Assembly: GCF_019145375.1 (NCBI RefSeq)
Contig: NZ_JAHSTX010000001.1
Coordinates: forward strand, 2,021,001 to 2,085,000
DNA: 64,000 nucleotides
Source: Pseudomonas triticicola
GTDB lineage: Bacteria > Pseudomonadota > Gammaproteobacteria > Pseudomonadales > Pseudomonadaceae
Direction: 5' to 3'
In this document: one piece after another, positions 17,793 through 26,245 of the stretch
Layout of the letters: each line of letters opens with the position of its first letter
Position numbering within the stretch: position 1 is the first letter of the stretch
Made by a program: the position numbers and the translations under genes
Notes under the pieces: generated by a model
What the model was told of the DNA's origin: nothing
Database searches by the model: none
What the model saw: only the letters and a program-made list of their open reading frames with translations

Positions 17793-17924
17793 TTAGTGGC
17801 AGTGGTAGTCGTTGGTCTTGTGGTTGCGATGGCAACCCTTCGAGTCAGTGCCACCGCTGTGCGCAAAGGCAGCAACGGATGTAATCGATAATATTGCGGC
17901 AATCAGAATGGCGGACAGTTTCAT
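17793..17924 (-). CDS. Small secreted YHYH-type peptide
   Basis: The 43-residue product is a signal peptide (KLSAILIAAILSITSVAAFA) followed by HSGGTDSKGCHRNHKTNDYHCH. The H-S-G-G-x-D-x-x-G-C-H...Y-H-C-H pattern is the YHYH-type small domain, rich in potential metal ligands (five His, two Cys). The ATG at 17924 has GGAG nine bases upstream; the upstream in-frame starts lack a site. The mature part should be periplasmic or exported. It sits next to a nickel/cobalt efflux operon, so metal binding is a reasonable guess, not shown. Confidence 0.75.
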   Translation of the reverse strand: MKLSAILIAAILSITSVAAFAHSGGTDSKGCHRNHKTNDYHCH

Positions 17925-18162
17925 CAGGGCTTGCTCCATGCTCGTGTTGTTATTCTTTGTGAGATGTCTCACGCGGAGCAGCGTATGGCCAGGTGCCTTC
18001 ATTGAGCAAGCGACTTCTCCGAGGATTCGATCAAAGGTCGATTGCTTGCGATGGCTGGATCACTGGGCGCGAACATCAGCCACACGGCGTCGTTTGTCGG
18101 GCTGGTTATGGTGGCAGGTGGCGGCACTGAGTGCCGCAACGAAAAGCACCAACACTCCCGCC

Positions 18163-19299
18163 TTATGCGCTCAGGCCGATCCAGCCATGAAAGCCGACAT
18201 ACAGGCCGACGCCAATGATCAGCACGCTGGACAGATAAGGAGCGCGGCGCGCCACGGTTCCCAGCCACGGCCAGCGATTGGAAGCCTGCCTGGCACCGAT
18301 GGCCGCAGCGGCACCGACAGTGACCAAAGTCAGCGCGAGGCCGATGCTGAAACACAGAACGAGCATGCCGCCGAGCGCGACCTCTTTGACTTGCAAGCAC
18401 AGCAACAGGACAGTGATGGCAGCCGGACAGGGAATCAGGCCGCCAGTCAGTCCGAACATGACGATCTGACCCGTGGTCACTTCGCGGTTGGTGAAGCGTT
18501 TACGGATGTCGTTGGCATGAGCACGTTCGTGCGCATCCTGATAGCCATCAATCGACAGCTCCAGGCCTTCGAGTTCGGAATGCGCATGCCCGTGATCATG
18601 CTCCTGGAACGTCAGGTCGTAATCATGCGAATGCCCGGCATGTCCAAGGCTCAAGCGAGCGCTGAACTCTTGCGGTTCCGGAATATCCACCGTCGACTGC
18701 AGAAAGCCTTCACGCTCGACGAACGCGAACGATTGGCTGCTGCCGTCCGGACGCGTCGTGGTCAGGCGAACATCCGAGGCTGCCCAGGCGTGTCCGCTCA
18801 AGGTCTTCAGGCGCCAGTGCGGTGGCATGCCTTCCTCGAAGATCGACAGTTCAACACGACCATGGCCGGTATCTATTCGGTGCGTTTCATCATGATGACC
18901 ATGGTCGTGTTCGCCGTGATGGTGATCATCGCTTTGCTCGAACTTGAACATCTGCTCACCGCGCCAGGTACGCCACAGCATCCACAGGGCAATCGCGATG
19001 ATCAGTGCAGAGGAAGCAAGCTGGAAATACGGCTCAGTGGTTTGCGCATCCAGGCCTTTGCCCAGGTACATGCCGCCGATGGCGACCAGCCACACCACGG
19101 CGGTGTGCGAAAGCGTTGCGGCCAACCCCAACAAAACAGCCTGTTTGACCGAGCCACGGATGGCCACGATGAAGGCTGCCATCATGGTTTTCGAATGACC
19201 TGGTTCAAGCCCATGCAAGGCACCGAGCAGAATCGCGCTCGGGAAATACAGCCAGGCGTGAGCCCCGCCTTGCTGCAACAGTTCAGCGAAATCGGGCAT
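18163..19299 (-). CDS. rcnA: Nickel/cobalt efflux permease RcnA
   Basis: The 378-residue protein has the NicO/RcnA signature GALHGLEPGHSKTMMAAFIVA in TM2, a long histidine-rich cytoplasmic loop (HHHGEHDHGHHDETH near residue 125, and a second HDHGHAHSE cluster near 215), and the second half motif GLTGGLIPCPAAITVLLL. The loop is longer than in the E. coli protein, with an inserted soluble region between the two His clusters. The ATG at 19299 was chosen over 19359, which would overlap rcnR. It lies 7 bp after rcnR, so the two form one operon. It exports Ni/Co in characterised relatives. Confidence 0.92.
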   Translation of the reverse strand: MPDFAELLQQGGAHAWLYFPSAILLGALHGLEPGHSKTMMAAFIVAIRGSVKQAVLLGLAATLSHTAVVWLVAIGGMYLGKGLDAQTTEPYFQLASSALIIAIALWMLWRTWRGEQMFKFEQSDDHHHGEHDHGHHDETHRIDTGHGRVELSIFEEGMPPHWRLKTLSGHAWAASDVRLTTTRPDGSSQSFAFVEREGFLQSTVDIPEPQEFSARLSLGHAGHSHDYDLTFQEHDHGHAHSELEGLELSIDGYQDAHERAHANDIRKRFTNREVTTGQIVMFGLTGGLIPCPAAITVLLLCLQVKEVALGGMLVLCFSIGLALTLVTVGAAAAIGARQASNRWPWLGTVARRAPYLSSVLIIGVGLYVGFHGWIGLSA

Positions 19300-19306
19300 G
19301 TCAGAC

Positions 19307-19606
19307 CTAAAGGTACTTGGTGATTTGTTTGAAAGCTTCCAGCGGTGCGCGCTCGCCATTGCCTAGCGCCGAAAGGGTATCTTCGAGGCAGTGGTCGATG
19401 TGATCCTGGATGAGCGTGCGTTTGGCCTGGCAGATCGCTTTCTCGACCGCATGAAGCTGCTGGGCGATATCCACGCACTGACGCCCTTCTTCGATCATGG
19501 TGATGATGCCGCGCAAATGCCCGTCCGCCCGTTTGAGGCGTTTGATGATCGCCTCATGACTTTGGTGGGTGTGGGGATGGCTGTGGTCGTGTTCGTGTTC
19601 ACTCAT
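19307..19606 (-). CDS. rcnR: RcnR/CsoR-family metal-sensing repressor
   Basis: The 99-residue all-helical repressor has the family core HEAIIKRLKRADGHLRGIITMIEEGRQCVDIA-type sequence. The metal-site Cys is in GRQCVD and the His pair is in DHIDHCLED, matching RcnR's Cys35/His60/His64. The N-terminus carries an extra histidine-rich tail (HEHDHSHPHTHQSH), which may add metal ligands. It is first gene of the operon with rcnA. In characterised relatives Ni(II) or Co(II) binding releases the operator. A C6-A-G6 site lies 35 bp upstream. Confidence 0.92.
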   Translation of the reverse strand: MSEHEHDHSHPHTHQSHEAIIKRLKRADGHLRGIITMIEEGRQCVDIAQQLHAVEKAICQAKRTLIQDHIDHCLEDTLSALGNGERAPLEAFKQITKYL

Positions 19607-19642
19607 GAGTTGAGTCTCAGGGCTCGATGAATCGCTGGCATC

Positions 19643-19664
19643 CTATCCCCCCAGGGGGGATTAG
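19643..19664. promoter_or_regulatory. RcnR-type operator
   Basis: CTATCCCCCCAGGGGGGATTAG has six C, one A, six G and flanking near-inverted CTATC/GATTAG arms. RcnR/CsoR repressors bind G/C tracts of this kind. It sits 37 bp upstream of rcnR and 47 bp upstream of the divergent small ORF at 19711, so it may control both. Confidence 0.8.
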
Positions 19665-19710
19665 GCAAATCGCTTGAGCGCCCTGTCGACGAGTTGAAAC
19701 CTTTAACACC

Positions 19711-20052
19711 ATGTACAGCAAAACATTGACAACCATAGTAGTAATCGCGCTTGCTTCCGCCATGTTCATGGCCTGGGCCGGGCATACCTATTCGTTGTCA
19801 GTCACCTCGGGGCAGCCAGTCTGGCAGATCGCTGAGAACGTCCATCGTTCTCACGGCGACGAGTCGTCATCCAGCCACGACCGGCGATTACCTGAGCGTC
19901 AAACAGTAGTCCGGAACACATTGAAAACGAGGCCGCAAATGCGGCCTCGTTTTTTTCTGCGCGACGAAAAGCGCTGGATTCAAATTCCACAAATGTCCGT
20001 GCGCAGCCGCCAGGCGTCTTTCGCTGGTGGCATGCCGAACAGACGGGCGTAG
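19711..20052 (+). CDS. Possible small secreted protein divergent from rcnR
   Basis: The frame opens with a convincing signal peptide (MYSKTLTTIVVIALASAMFMAWA), then HTYSLSVTSGQPVWQIAENV. The rest has no recognisable character, and the frame runs straight through a strong hairpin terminator at 19927-19957 and overlaps the end of the AraC gene by 73 bp. A shorter original gene with a lost stop or a frameshift is therefore possible. Its start lies 47 bp from the RcnR-type operator, which would make it metal-inducible. It does not resemble RcnB. The N-terminus is likelier to be real than the C-terminus. Confidence 0.35.
   Translation: MYSKTLTTIVVIALASAMFMAWAGHTYSLSVTSGQPVWQIAENVHRSHGDESSSSHDRRLPERQTVVRNTLKTRPQMRPRFFLRDEKRWIQIPQMSVRSRQASFAGGMPNRRA
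19927..19957. terminator. Strong bidirectional rho-independent terminator
   Basis: ACGAGGCCGC-AAAT-GCGGCCTCGT followed by TTTTTT is a 10-bp GC-rich stem with a plus-strand U-tract. The minus-strand tail is TTTTCAATG. It closes the AraC gene (minus) and anything transcribed rightward from the rcnR divergent promoter. Confidence 0.85.
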
Positions 20053-20885
20053 TCCCGACTGAACTGCGAAGGACTTTCGTAACCGACTGCATATCCCGCC
20101 TCTGCGGCGTCGACCGCTTCGGTGACCATCAGCCGACGTGCTTCCTGTAGCCGCAACTGGTTGCGAAACTCCAGCGGGCTCATCGAGGTGATCGCCTTGA
20201 AATGCGTGTGAAACGAAGAACGGCTCATGCCGGCGATTTCGACGAGTTCATCTATTCGACACGCTTCGTTGTAGTGGCTGCGCAGCCAGGCAATGGCCTT
20301 GGCAATCTGGTTCAAACGGCTGTCTGCCTGTGCCATCTGCCTGATGAGGCTGTTGCCGTTTTCGGTAAGAAGGCGATAAAGCATTTCGCGAATCACCAGC
20401 GGAGCGAGCGCTTCGATATCCCGAGGCCTGTCGAGCAACCCCGCCAGCCGAACCGCAGCATCCAGCAGTTCTGGAGTCGTATCGTTGAGCGTAATGCCTG
20501 CCGGCGGTGCACTGACGCTCTCTTCTATTAACGGATGGCGCAGCGCAAGTTCACTCAACACAGTGGTATCGAGATCCAGCGCCAGGCACAGATAGGGAAC
20601 AGCCTCACTCGCCTCGATGACCGAGCCCATCACCGGAAGGTCTACCGATGCAATCAGGTATTTGGCCGGATCGTAAACATAGGCGGTAGTACCCAGCATC
20701 GCTTGTTTACGTCCTTGGGCGACAAGGCAGAGCGTTGGCTCATACACCACCGGCATAGGCATCGTGGGCGTAGCCGAGCGAATCAGGCTGATACCCGGGA
20801 TCGCGGTGCTGTGAATGCCGTCATCCCGGACGTGACGACCAATGATATCGACAAGCTTTGAAAGGGAATTCAAACACAACTCCAT
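19980..20885 (-). CDS. AraC-family regulator (AraC_N type)
   Basis: The 301-residue protein has an N-terminal cupin-like AraC_N region (PTLCLVAQGRKQAMLGTTAYVYDPAKYLIASVDLPV is the family hallmark) and a C-terminal double HTH at about 195-295 (IDELVEIAGMSRSSFHTHFKAITSMSPLEFRNQLRL, then AGYAVGYESPSQFSRDYARLFG). It is very similar in layout to the regulator at 58727. It is divergent from a secreted SnoaL-like gene 260 bp away, its probable target. The effector is unknown. Confidence 0.9.
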   Translation of the reverse strand: MELCLNSLSKLVDIIGRHVRDDGIHSTAIPGISLIRSATPTMPMPVVYEPTLCLVAQGRKQAMLGTTAYVYDPAKYLIASVDLPVMGSVIEASEAVPYLCLALDLDTTVLSELALRHPLIEESVSAPPAGITLNDTTPELLDAAVRLAGLLDRPRDIEALAPLVIREMLYRLLTENGNSLIRQMAQADSRLNQIAKAIAWLRSHYNEACRIDELVEIAGMSRSSFHTHFKAITSMSPLEFRNQLRLQEARRLMVTEAVDAAEAGYAVGYESPSQFSRDYARLFGMPPAKDAWRLRTDICGI

Positions 20886-21145
20886 AACGTGGGAATGCGG
20901 CGGTTAGACATCTGGTATCGGATGATCAAGCAAGAAATCAGGACGATCCTGCAACAGCCCTCCTCCGCTCATAAGTCACACTTCAGATAAGGCCCAGAGA
21001 TACTGCCGTCCACACCCGCGCCCGATTCTTTGCCAATGCCTCATATAGAACAACGGCGTGTGGGAACGCAACTAGCGGCTTACAGATAACAACAACGGCC
21101 CACCCAACTCGACGGGCTCATCCGACAGATTAAGGAGCACAGGAA

Positions 21146-21658
21146 ATGACGCTTGTTCAACGCCTCTCTACAGCGCTAGCACTGGTCCTCACTACACTCA
21201 TCGCAGGGCCGGCGCCCGCCGTGGCCAGCGAACCGACTACGGAACGCAATCGACAATTCATCGCGCAAGCGTTCAACCAGTGGGCTCAGGGCGGCCGGAC
21301 GTTCTTCACAGATGTCCTGTCTCCCGATGTGATCTGGACAATCAAGGGGACGAGCCCTTCGGCGGGAACTTATCGCGGCCGAGATGACTTTCTGAAACGC
21401 GCAGTCCAACCCTTCGCAAAACGGCTCGCCTCGCCCGTTCGCCCGACGGTGACGGATATCTGGGCTGAAGGCGATGACGTCGTCGTGCACTGGGACGGCA
21501 CCGCCACCGCAGCTGACGGCGTGCCTTATCGCAACAGCTACGTATGGATCATGCGCATGCGAAATTTGCAGGCAGTTGAGGTCACTGCCTTTCTGGACCT
21601 GGTGCCTTATGACGACGTTATCAGGCGAATTCCGCTTGAAGCGGGCGATGGTGAATGA
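21146..21658 (+). CDS. Secreted SnoaL/NTF2-like protein
   Basis: The 170-residue protein has a signal peptide (RLSTALALVLTTLIAGPAPAVA, cleavage near residue 27) and a SnoaL-like fold: TTERNRQFIAQAFNQWAQGG, then LSPDVIWTIKGTSPSAGTYRGRDDFL and VHWDGTATAADGVPYRNSYVWIMRM. AAGGAG precedes the ATG. Most relatives are cytoplasmic polyketide cyclases or ketosteroid-isomerase-like enzymes, so the export signal is somewhat unusual. Its function is unknown. It is divergent from an AraC regulator and is the last ordinary gene before the AT-richer island. Confidence 0.85.
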   Translation: MTLVQRLSTALALVLTTLIAGPAPAVASEPTTERNRQFIAQAFNQWAQGGRTFFTDVLSPDVIWTIKGTSPSAGTYRGRDDFLKRAVQPFAKRLASPVRPTVTDIWAEGDDVVVHWDGTATAADGVPYRNSYVWIMRMRNLQAVEVTAFLDLVPYDDVIRRIPLEAGDGE

Positions 21659-21925
21659 ATAAGCCCACCAAGATGGACTGAAGGATCTGCTTGCGAGAGG
21701 CTGCAAGATATTACGCCAGTAGAGTGTCGGCTTTGGGCCATTAGCGGACATCCGTCAATGACCTGATCACTTCTATGCCCAAGCGCCCAGCACGCTAAGT
21801 TCAGTTCGCCCCCACAACCGTGCAAGCTAGCTCTGGGTACTAATTCCTCTTGGCCGCGCCCTTTCTGATGCGGGTGACTGTCCAATAGATAACGCCGCAT
21901 TGCCCTTTGCTAAAGGTGTAGCGTG

Positions 21926-24475
21926 TTAGTTGCGCCGTTCCTCAACTGCACTCTTTATCGATTTAATCTCATCGTACCAAGTGCCAAATTGGTAGATGGA
22001 TTTGGTGGAGTAATAGTTGCGCACATCATCATGCTCAAGCGGGCTCAGATTAGCGTATAAATCCTTGAGTCTGTCCGCCTCTGCCGGAAGCAATGGCACC
22101 AACTTCACGAAGTCCTTAAAGTTGGAAACCTGCAACGTTCTGATTTTGTACTGGTGACGTTGCTCATTGAATACATAGGAGTTCGTTAACCTCTCCACCA
22201 AGCGTCTTAGCAGAGCAGAAAGCTTGGATTTTTCATCAGGACTGACCTCGACTTGTGGGTCAATGTAGCTATCAATTTGCCCACATAACTCCTCCCATTT
22301 CTCTACGTACTCAGATACCGTCGCACAGTCTTCCAGCACCTGCACGGAGAAGGCGCCACTCAGGCCTGAACCATTTAACGTATTCTGGAGGTTCGCAAAG
22401 AAGTCCCAATTGTGTGTCAATACGATCAGTTGTGACTGTGCATTATCCTTCGCGTAGTCACGCAGGCGCTCACAAAAATTAGAGATATAGTTGTAGTCAA
22501 AGCTGGTGACTGGATCATCCAGTATCAGGACTTGGTGCGGTGCGACGCTCGCCTCACACATGAACAGGGCAAGTGCGTGAACCTTAAGCTCGCCTTCGCT
22601 CAGCACGCGATGCACCAGCTCATCTCCGATTTTCGGAAGAACTATCGCATCAGCTCCTTGGTTGGCCAAGCGGACACCAACTTGCTCCAGCGAGGCACCA
22701 CATAGACGGCGATACTCTCCATCCAAATATGGTACAAACGAACCTAGAACGAGCGCTGTGTGCGCATCCTTCTTTCGCGCGGTCAGTGCGGACAGGCGTG
22801 ATGTGAAGTTGTAGGACTCCACCACATTGGCGACGCCAGCAAAAGAAATCGCGTTTTGGCAAATCGCCTCGATTTGAGGGCGCACGGAAGATGCGGTTTC
22901 ATCGATGCTCAGTACACCAATTTCTGTTGTGAGCTTTGAAATCTCCTCGTTCAGCGCTTGCAACCCATTCGACGCTAACGTCAAAGCTGAGTCAGCCTTG
23001 TTATACTCTGTATTAACCGCTTCGATATAAGCATTCAGCTCGGCGTAACGAGAGTAAGCATCAAGCGTAGCCTGATCAATTAGAGGTACCTGCAATGAGG
23101 CTTTGACTGAGGTGATCAGATCCGAGGCTGCACGCAAGAAATCGGCATTCAATACATTCGAATATTGTGAGTAATTTATCTCTGCGAAGCCCTCGATCAA
23201 TCTTTTCCTAGAGTGCTCAGCCTGCTGTTTAGCATTTAGAGCGTTTAGCTCCGTTTGAACCGTTGAAATCAAGTGATTATGGAAGGCTAGAAAGAGTGCC
23301 TTAGCATCATCCTCTAATGTCTGACGGCACAGCGGGCAGTTTTCGGCAGGAACAAATGGCCGCAACGCAGCAGCTGCGGAGAGAAGCTTCTGCTGGCCTG
23401 CCACATCCAGGTCGTTGGAAAATACAGCACCTGCAAGCTCAATGCTTGCAGCCTGCTTTTGCTGGATTGAAAGCAGAATCTGAGTGTAGGCAGAGTATGA
23501 AAAACCTCCGCACTGCTGAACGAAGTTTGCCAATGACTGTTTAACTTGGCCTAGCAGGCTTTTCCTCAGAGCGAGGGCTTGTTGCCCCTCCGCGCTCGTC
23601 GCACCCTTAAGCTGCTCTACCCGCGCCTGCTTGTCTGCCTTTTGCAGGCGCTTTTCTTCACCAAAGCTCACCATCCCTATCCAAGAAAGCATTGGTTCGC
23701 AATTGGTTGCACTCCAATCCTTAAATACCCCAGCATTTGTATCTATAACTGCATGAGCGGCCAGCTTAATTTCGGCAATCTTCCTATCGGCATCCTGCCG
23801 GTACTCCGCAATTTTAGATCCGCCGTAAGCCTGAAACTGCTTTAAATACTCACGTGCATAATCGAAGCACTCTAATCGGAACGCACTTAACTCTACGACA
23901 GCTTCTGGTGAGATAGAGCTATTGACGTGTTTGTATGCAACTGCGGAGTCAAAATATTTCAGAGCCTGAGCCTGGCCACCAAAACCGTCCAGCTCTGTCC
24001 AATTTTGTACAGAACCGCCCCGTAGCTTATAGCTAAAGGACGGCAGAACCTTGCTAGAAGAACGAACATTATTCAGGGGCTCTTTCGGTTTCTCAGGATT
24101 TGCCAGGATTTTAAATGCCTGGCATATGCTCGATTTCCCGGCGCCATTCCGCCCAAACACTAGTGTTATACGCTTCGATAGATCCAACCTTAGCATCCCG
24201 CCTAATTTCTTAAATCCAGAGAAGTCCGACAGACTCTCCAGATGAAACGGTTGGATTGCGTCGCGTGCATTTGCTTTCAGCACTGGGGGAGTAGCTGCCG
24301 CAGGTGCAAAGGTTTCTCGCCCGCAAAACAGCCTCCAGAGGCGCTCAAGCTCGTCTGGAGATAGGTTGCCTCCGTCTGAGTTGATTGCAGCTTCACACAC
24401 CGCGTGAAACCACTCCTCTTTCACCGAATCTCGGTGAGCCAAAAGATAACCTGTTGCATCACTATGCGCGGCCAT
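21926..24475 (-). CDS. RloC/PrrC-like SMC-type ATPase with zinc-hook motif (putative defence protein)
   Basis: The 849-residue protein is an AAA_13-type split ATPase. Walker A FGRNGAGKSS is at about 107-116 and a coiled-coil-prone middle holds CPLC at 380-383, as in zinc-hook proteins. ABC signature LSEGE is at 625, Walker B VLILDDP at 649-655, and the H-loop LTHNW at 686. RloC and PrrC have this plan with a C-terminal anticodon-nuclease domain using R-x3-E and H. Here residues after 740 hold R757-x3-E761 and H815, which could be a diverged catalytic set; this is inference. It is divergent from a TIR-SIR2 gene, and its base composition is visibly AT-richer than its neighbours. Confidence 0.8.
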   Translation of the reverse strand: MAAHSDATGYLLAHRDSVKEEWFHAVCEAAINSDGGNLSPDELERLWRLFCGRETFAPAAATPPVLKANARDAIQPFHLESLSDFSGFKKLGGMLRLDLSKRITLVFGRNGAGKSSICQAFKILANPEKPKEPLNNVRSSSKVLPSFSYKLRGGSVQNWTELDGFGGQAQALKYFDSAVAYKHVNSSISPEAVVELSAFRLECFDYAREYLKQFQAYGGSKIAEYRQDADRKIAEIKLAAHAVIDTNAGVFKDWSATNCEPMLSWIGMVSFGEEKRLQKADKQARVEQLKGATSAEGQQALALRKSLLGQVKQSLANFVQQCGGFSYSAYTQILLSIQQKQAASIELAGAVFSNDLDVAGQQKLLSAAAALRPFVPAENCPLCRQTLEDDAKALFLAFHNHLISTVQTELNALNAKQQAEHSRKRLIEGFAEINYSQYSNVLNADFLRAASDLITSVKASLQVPLIDQATLDAYSRYAELNAYIEAVNTEYNKADSALTLASNGLQALNEEISKLTTEIGVLSIDETASSVRPQIEAICQNAISFAGVANVVESYNFTSRLSALTARKKDAHTALVLGSFVPYLDGEYRRLCGASLEQVGVRLANQGADAIVLPKIGDELVHRVLSEGELKVHALALFMCEASVAPHQVLILDDPVTSFDYNYISNFCERLRDYAKDNAQSQLIVLTHNWDFFANLQNTLNGSGLSGAFSVQVLEDCATVSEYVEKWEELCGQIDSYIDPQVEVSPDEKSKLSALLRRLVERLTNSYVFNEQRHQYKIRTLQVSNFKDFVKLVPLLPAEADRLKDLYANLSPLEHDDVRNYYSTKSIYQFGTWYDEIKSIKSAVEERRN

Positions 24476-24910
24476 TTTGACCTCCCTTTCCGGATGACTC
24501 AGTCACTATAGAGCACATTGCCATTAGCGCTATTATTCAATGTGAAGTGGTCTGATGCAGACCGGCTTCCATTAAGCGAAAACCCTCTCCATATAACCGT
24601 TTTGAAGTGACCAGATGAATCACTGCAAAGGGTCGGACGCGGCCCTTCGCGACGGGCGAAAACCGGCCAAGAGCAATCTCTGACGTAGTGCATTTGAGCC
24701 ATAGCCCCGCGAGTTGAGGTCAACCTGAGATAACCGGACTTACCCATGATTCGCTGTAGACATATCGATGATCGCCTCGTAACCTCCGCCCTGTCTCACC
24801 TCTTCTCATCCTTCATCGATGGCACCTTGCTGAATGGCTTACAGAGGGGGCACGGAAAAAGTACATATTCGACGCATCCCTAAATGTGTCTCCCACTCAC
24901 GCGAGCCGGT
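24476..24910. other. Divergent intergenic region of the defence island
   Basis: This gap separates the divergent ATPase and TIR-SIR2 genes. An 82-codon minus frame inside (24499-24747) has no ribosome-binding site or family resemblance, and part of it (CGACGGGCGAAAACCGGCC near 24650) resembles short fragments scattered in other gaps of this window. Promoters for both genes should lie here. No tRNA or integrase site was seen. Confidence 0.45.
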
Positions 24911-26245
24911 ATGTGCATGCGAATATTTGTAAGCTATAGCCACCAAGACAAGCCCACGGTCGACGCCATTGTCGACAGGTTGAAGCTCGCAGGACATGAG
25001 ATATGGATCGATCACCTCAGGCTTAGGCCTGGCGACAACATCTCTCGAAAGATCGAGGAAGGAATTGAAACTTCTGATGCGGTATTGGTAGTCGTCAGTG
25101 CTAATTCTCTCAGCTCCAAGTGGGTTCAGCAGGAATTTTCATCACTTGCTCTGAGCGAAATATCAAAACGTGCATCAAGAGTTATTCCAATCCTCATCGA
25201 CTCTAGCTCGGTTCCGAGCTATCTATCAAAATATCTCTATATTGATTTAACAAAAGATCTAGAGGCTGGCCTCACCTCGCTTGTACAATCTTTAGATGTC
25301 GTTAAACGCAAAGATATTGCGCAGCCACGTCGGTCGCCCCAAAAGCGTAATGACACTCACACTTCGCAGATTGCTAACTTAGGAGCAGCTTTGAAGTCTG
25401 GCCGCTTGACACTTGTTTGTGGCGCAGGAACTTCGGTTGAAGCGGGAATACCGGTTTGGAGTGAGCTTCTTTTGAGCCTCCTCAAATCTATGATCGAACG
25501 CCTTTCAAAAAATCATTCGCTGAATTTGGGCTTCAATGCAGCAGAGGAATTCAACAAGCGCCACGGTGCTTCATCGCTGATACTTGGAAAGTATCTTAAA
25601 AACAACCTGGGTAATGATTTTGGCAAACAGGTTCGGGATGCTCTCTATCGGAAAAACCCAACCACGTGCGATCTAATCGACGCGATCGTTGATGTTTCTC
25701 GACCACAGCGTGACGGCAAGCCACTCGACTCCATCATTACATTTAACTTTGACGCGCTGATCGAGGAAAGTCTTTCCGCCGCGAATGTAAAAAGCCGTGC
25801 GATCTATACTGAAGCAATCAAACATGATCCCAACGAGCTACCCGTTTATCACGTTCATGGGTATCTTCCTAGGACCGGGAAGATCCCCAGCGATAATGAC
25901 ATCGTTTTTAGCGAAGATGCCTACCACGGTCAGTTTATCGATCCATTCAGTTGGTCGAATCTGATTCAATTAAATAAACTCACTCACAATACGTGCCTGT
26001 TCGTTGGAATTAGCCTCACCGATCCAAATATGCGCCGTCTGCTGGATGTAGCTTGGAGAAAAAATCCGGACAAGTCTGTTACCCACTACATCCTCAAAAA
26101 GGTCCCTCGATTCGGATCCGCTGATGATGTGCTTGACGATCTTGCACGCCTATTGGAGGAGCAGGACGCGAATGCATTGGGTATAAACGTGATCTGGGTT
26201 GATAGCTACGATCAAATTCCAACAATTATTCGATCCCTCAGATAG
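24911..26245 (+). CDS. TIR-SIR2 fusion protein (putative NAD-depleting defence effector)
   Basis: The 444-residue product has an N-terminal TIR domain (IFVSYSHQDKPTVDAIVDRL, then HEIWIDHLRLRPGD, and SKWVQQEF with the family's catalytic Glu near 75). A linker at about 130-155 leads to a SIR2-like domain: LVCGAGTSVEAGIPVW at 168-183, ITFNFD with Asn279/Asp281, catalytic His316 in YHVHGY, and GISLTDPNMRRLLD near 366. All expected NAD-handling residues are present in both domains. Thoeris splits TIR and SIR2 between ThsB and ThsA; here they are fused without a SLOG domain. Starts at 24884 and 24917 are alternatives; none has a strong ribosome-binding site. The base composition is AT-rich. Confidence 0.88.
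   Translation: MCMRIFVSYSHQDKPTVDAIVDRLKLAGHEIWIDHLRLRPGDNISRKIEEGIETSDAVLVVVSANSLSSKWVQQEFSSLALSEISKRASRVIPILIDSSSVPSYLSKYLYIDLTKDLEAGLTSLVQSLDVVKRKDIAQPRRSPQKRNDTHTSQIANLGAALKSGRLTLVCGAGTSVEAGIPVWSELLLSLLKSMIERLSKNHSLNLGFNAAEEFNKRHGASSLILGKYLKNNLGNDFGKQVRDALYRKNPTTCDLIDAIVDVSRPQRDGKPLDSIITFNFDALIEESLSAANVKSRAIYTEAIKHDPNELPVYHVHGYLPRTGKIPSDNDIVFSEDAYHGQFIDPFSWSNLIQLNKLTHNTCLFVGISLTDPNMRRLLDVAWRKNPDKSVTHYILKKVPRFGSADDVLDDLARLLEEQDANALGINVIWVDSYDQIPTIIRSLR

Noticed and set aside
18060..18155. 31-aa frame starting at a GTG after rcnA (hydrophobic start, then TCHHNQPDKRRR)
   Set aside because: It looks a little like an exported peptide, but it is too short, with a poorly spaced site and an imperfect lipobox, to support.
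17812..19323. 503-codon plus-strand frame opposite rcnA
   Set aside because: It covers rcnA antisense, has no ribosome-binding site or domain, and the RcnA signatures on the minus strand are unmistakable.
21926..24475. Reading the ATPase as RecF, RecN or SbcC housekeeping repair protein
   Set aside because: The N-terminal extension, the CPLC hook with short arms, the extra C-terminal domain, the AT-rich composition and the TIR-SIR2 neighbour fit RloC/PrrC-like defence proteins better.
24499..24747. 82-codon minus frame in the divergent gap of the defence island
   Set aside because: No ribosome-binding site, mixed hydrophilic composition, and it contains sequence resembling repeated intergenic fragments.
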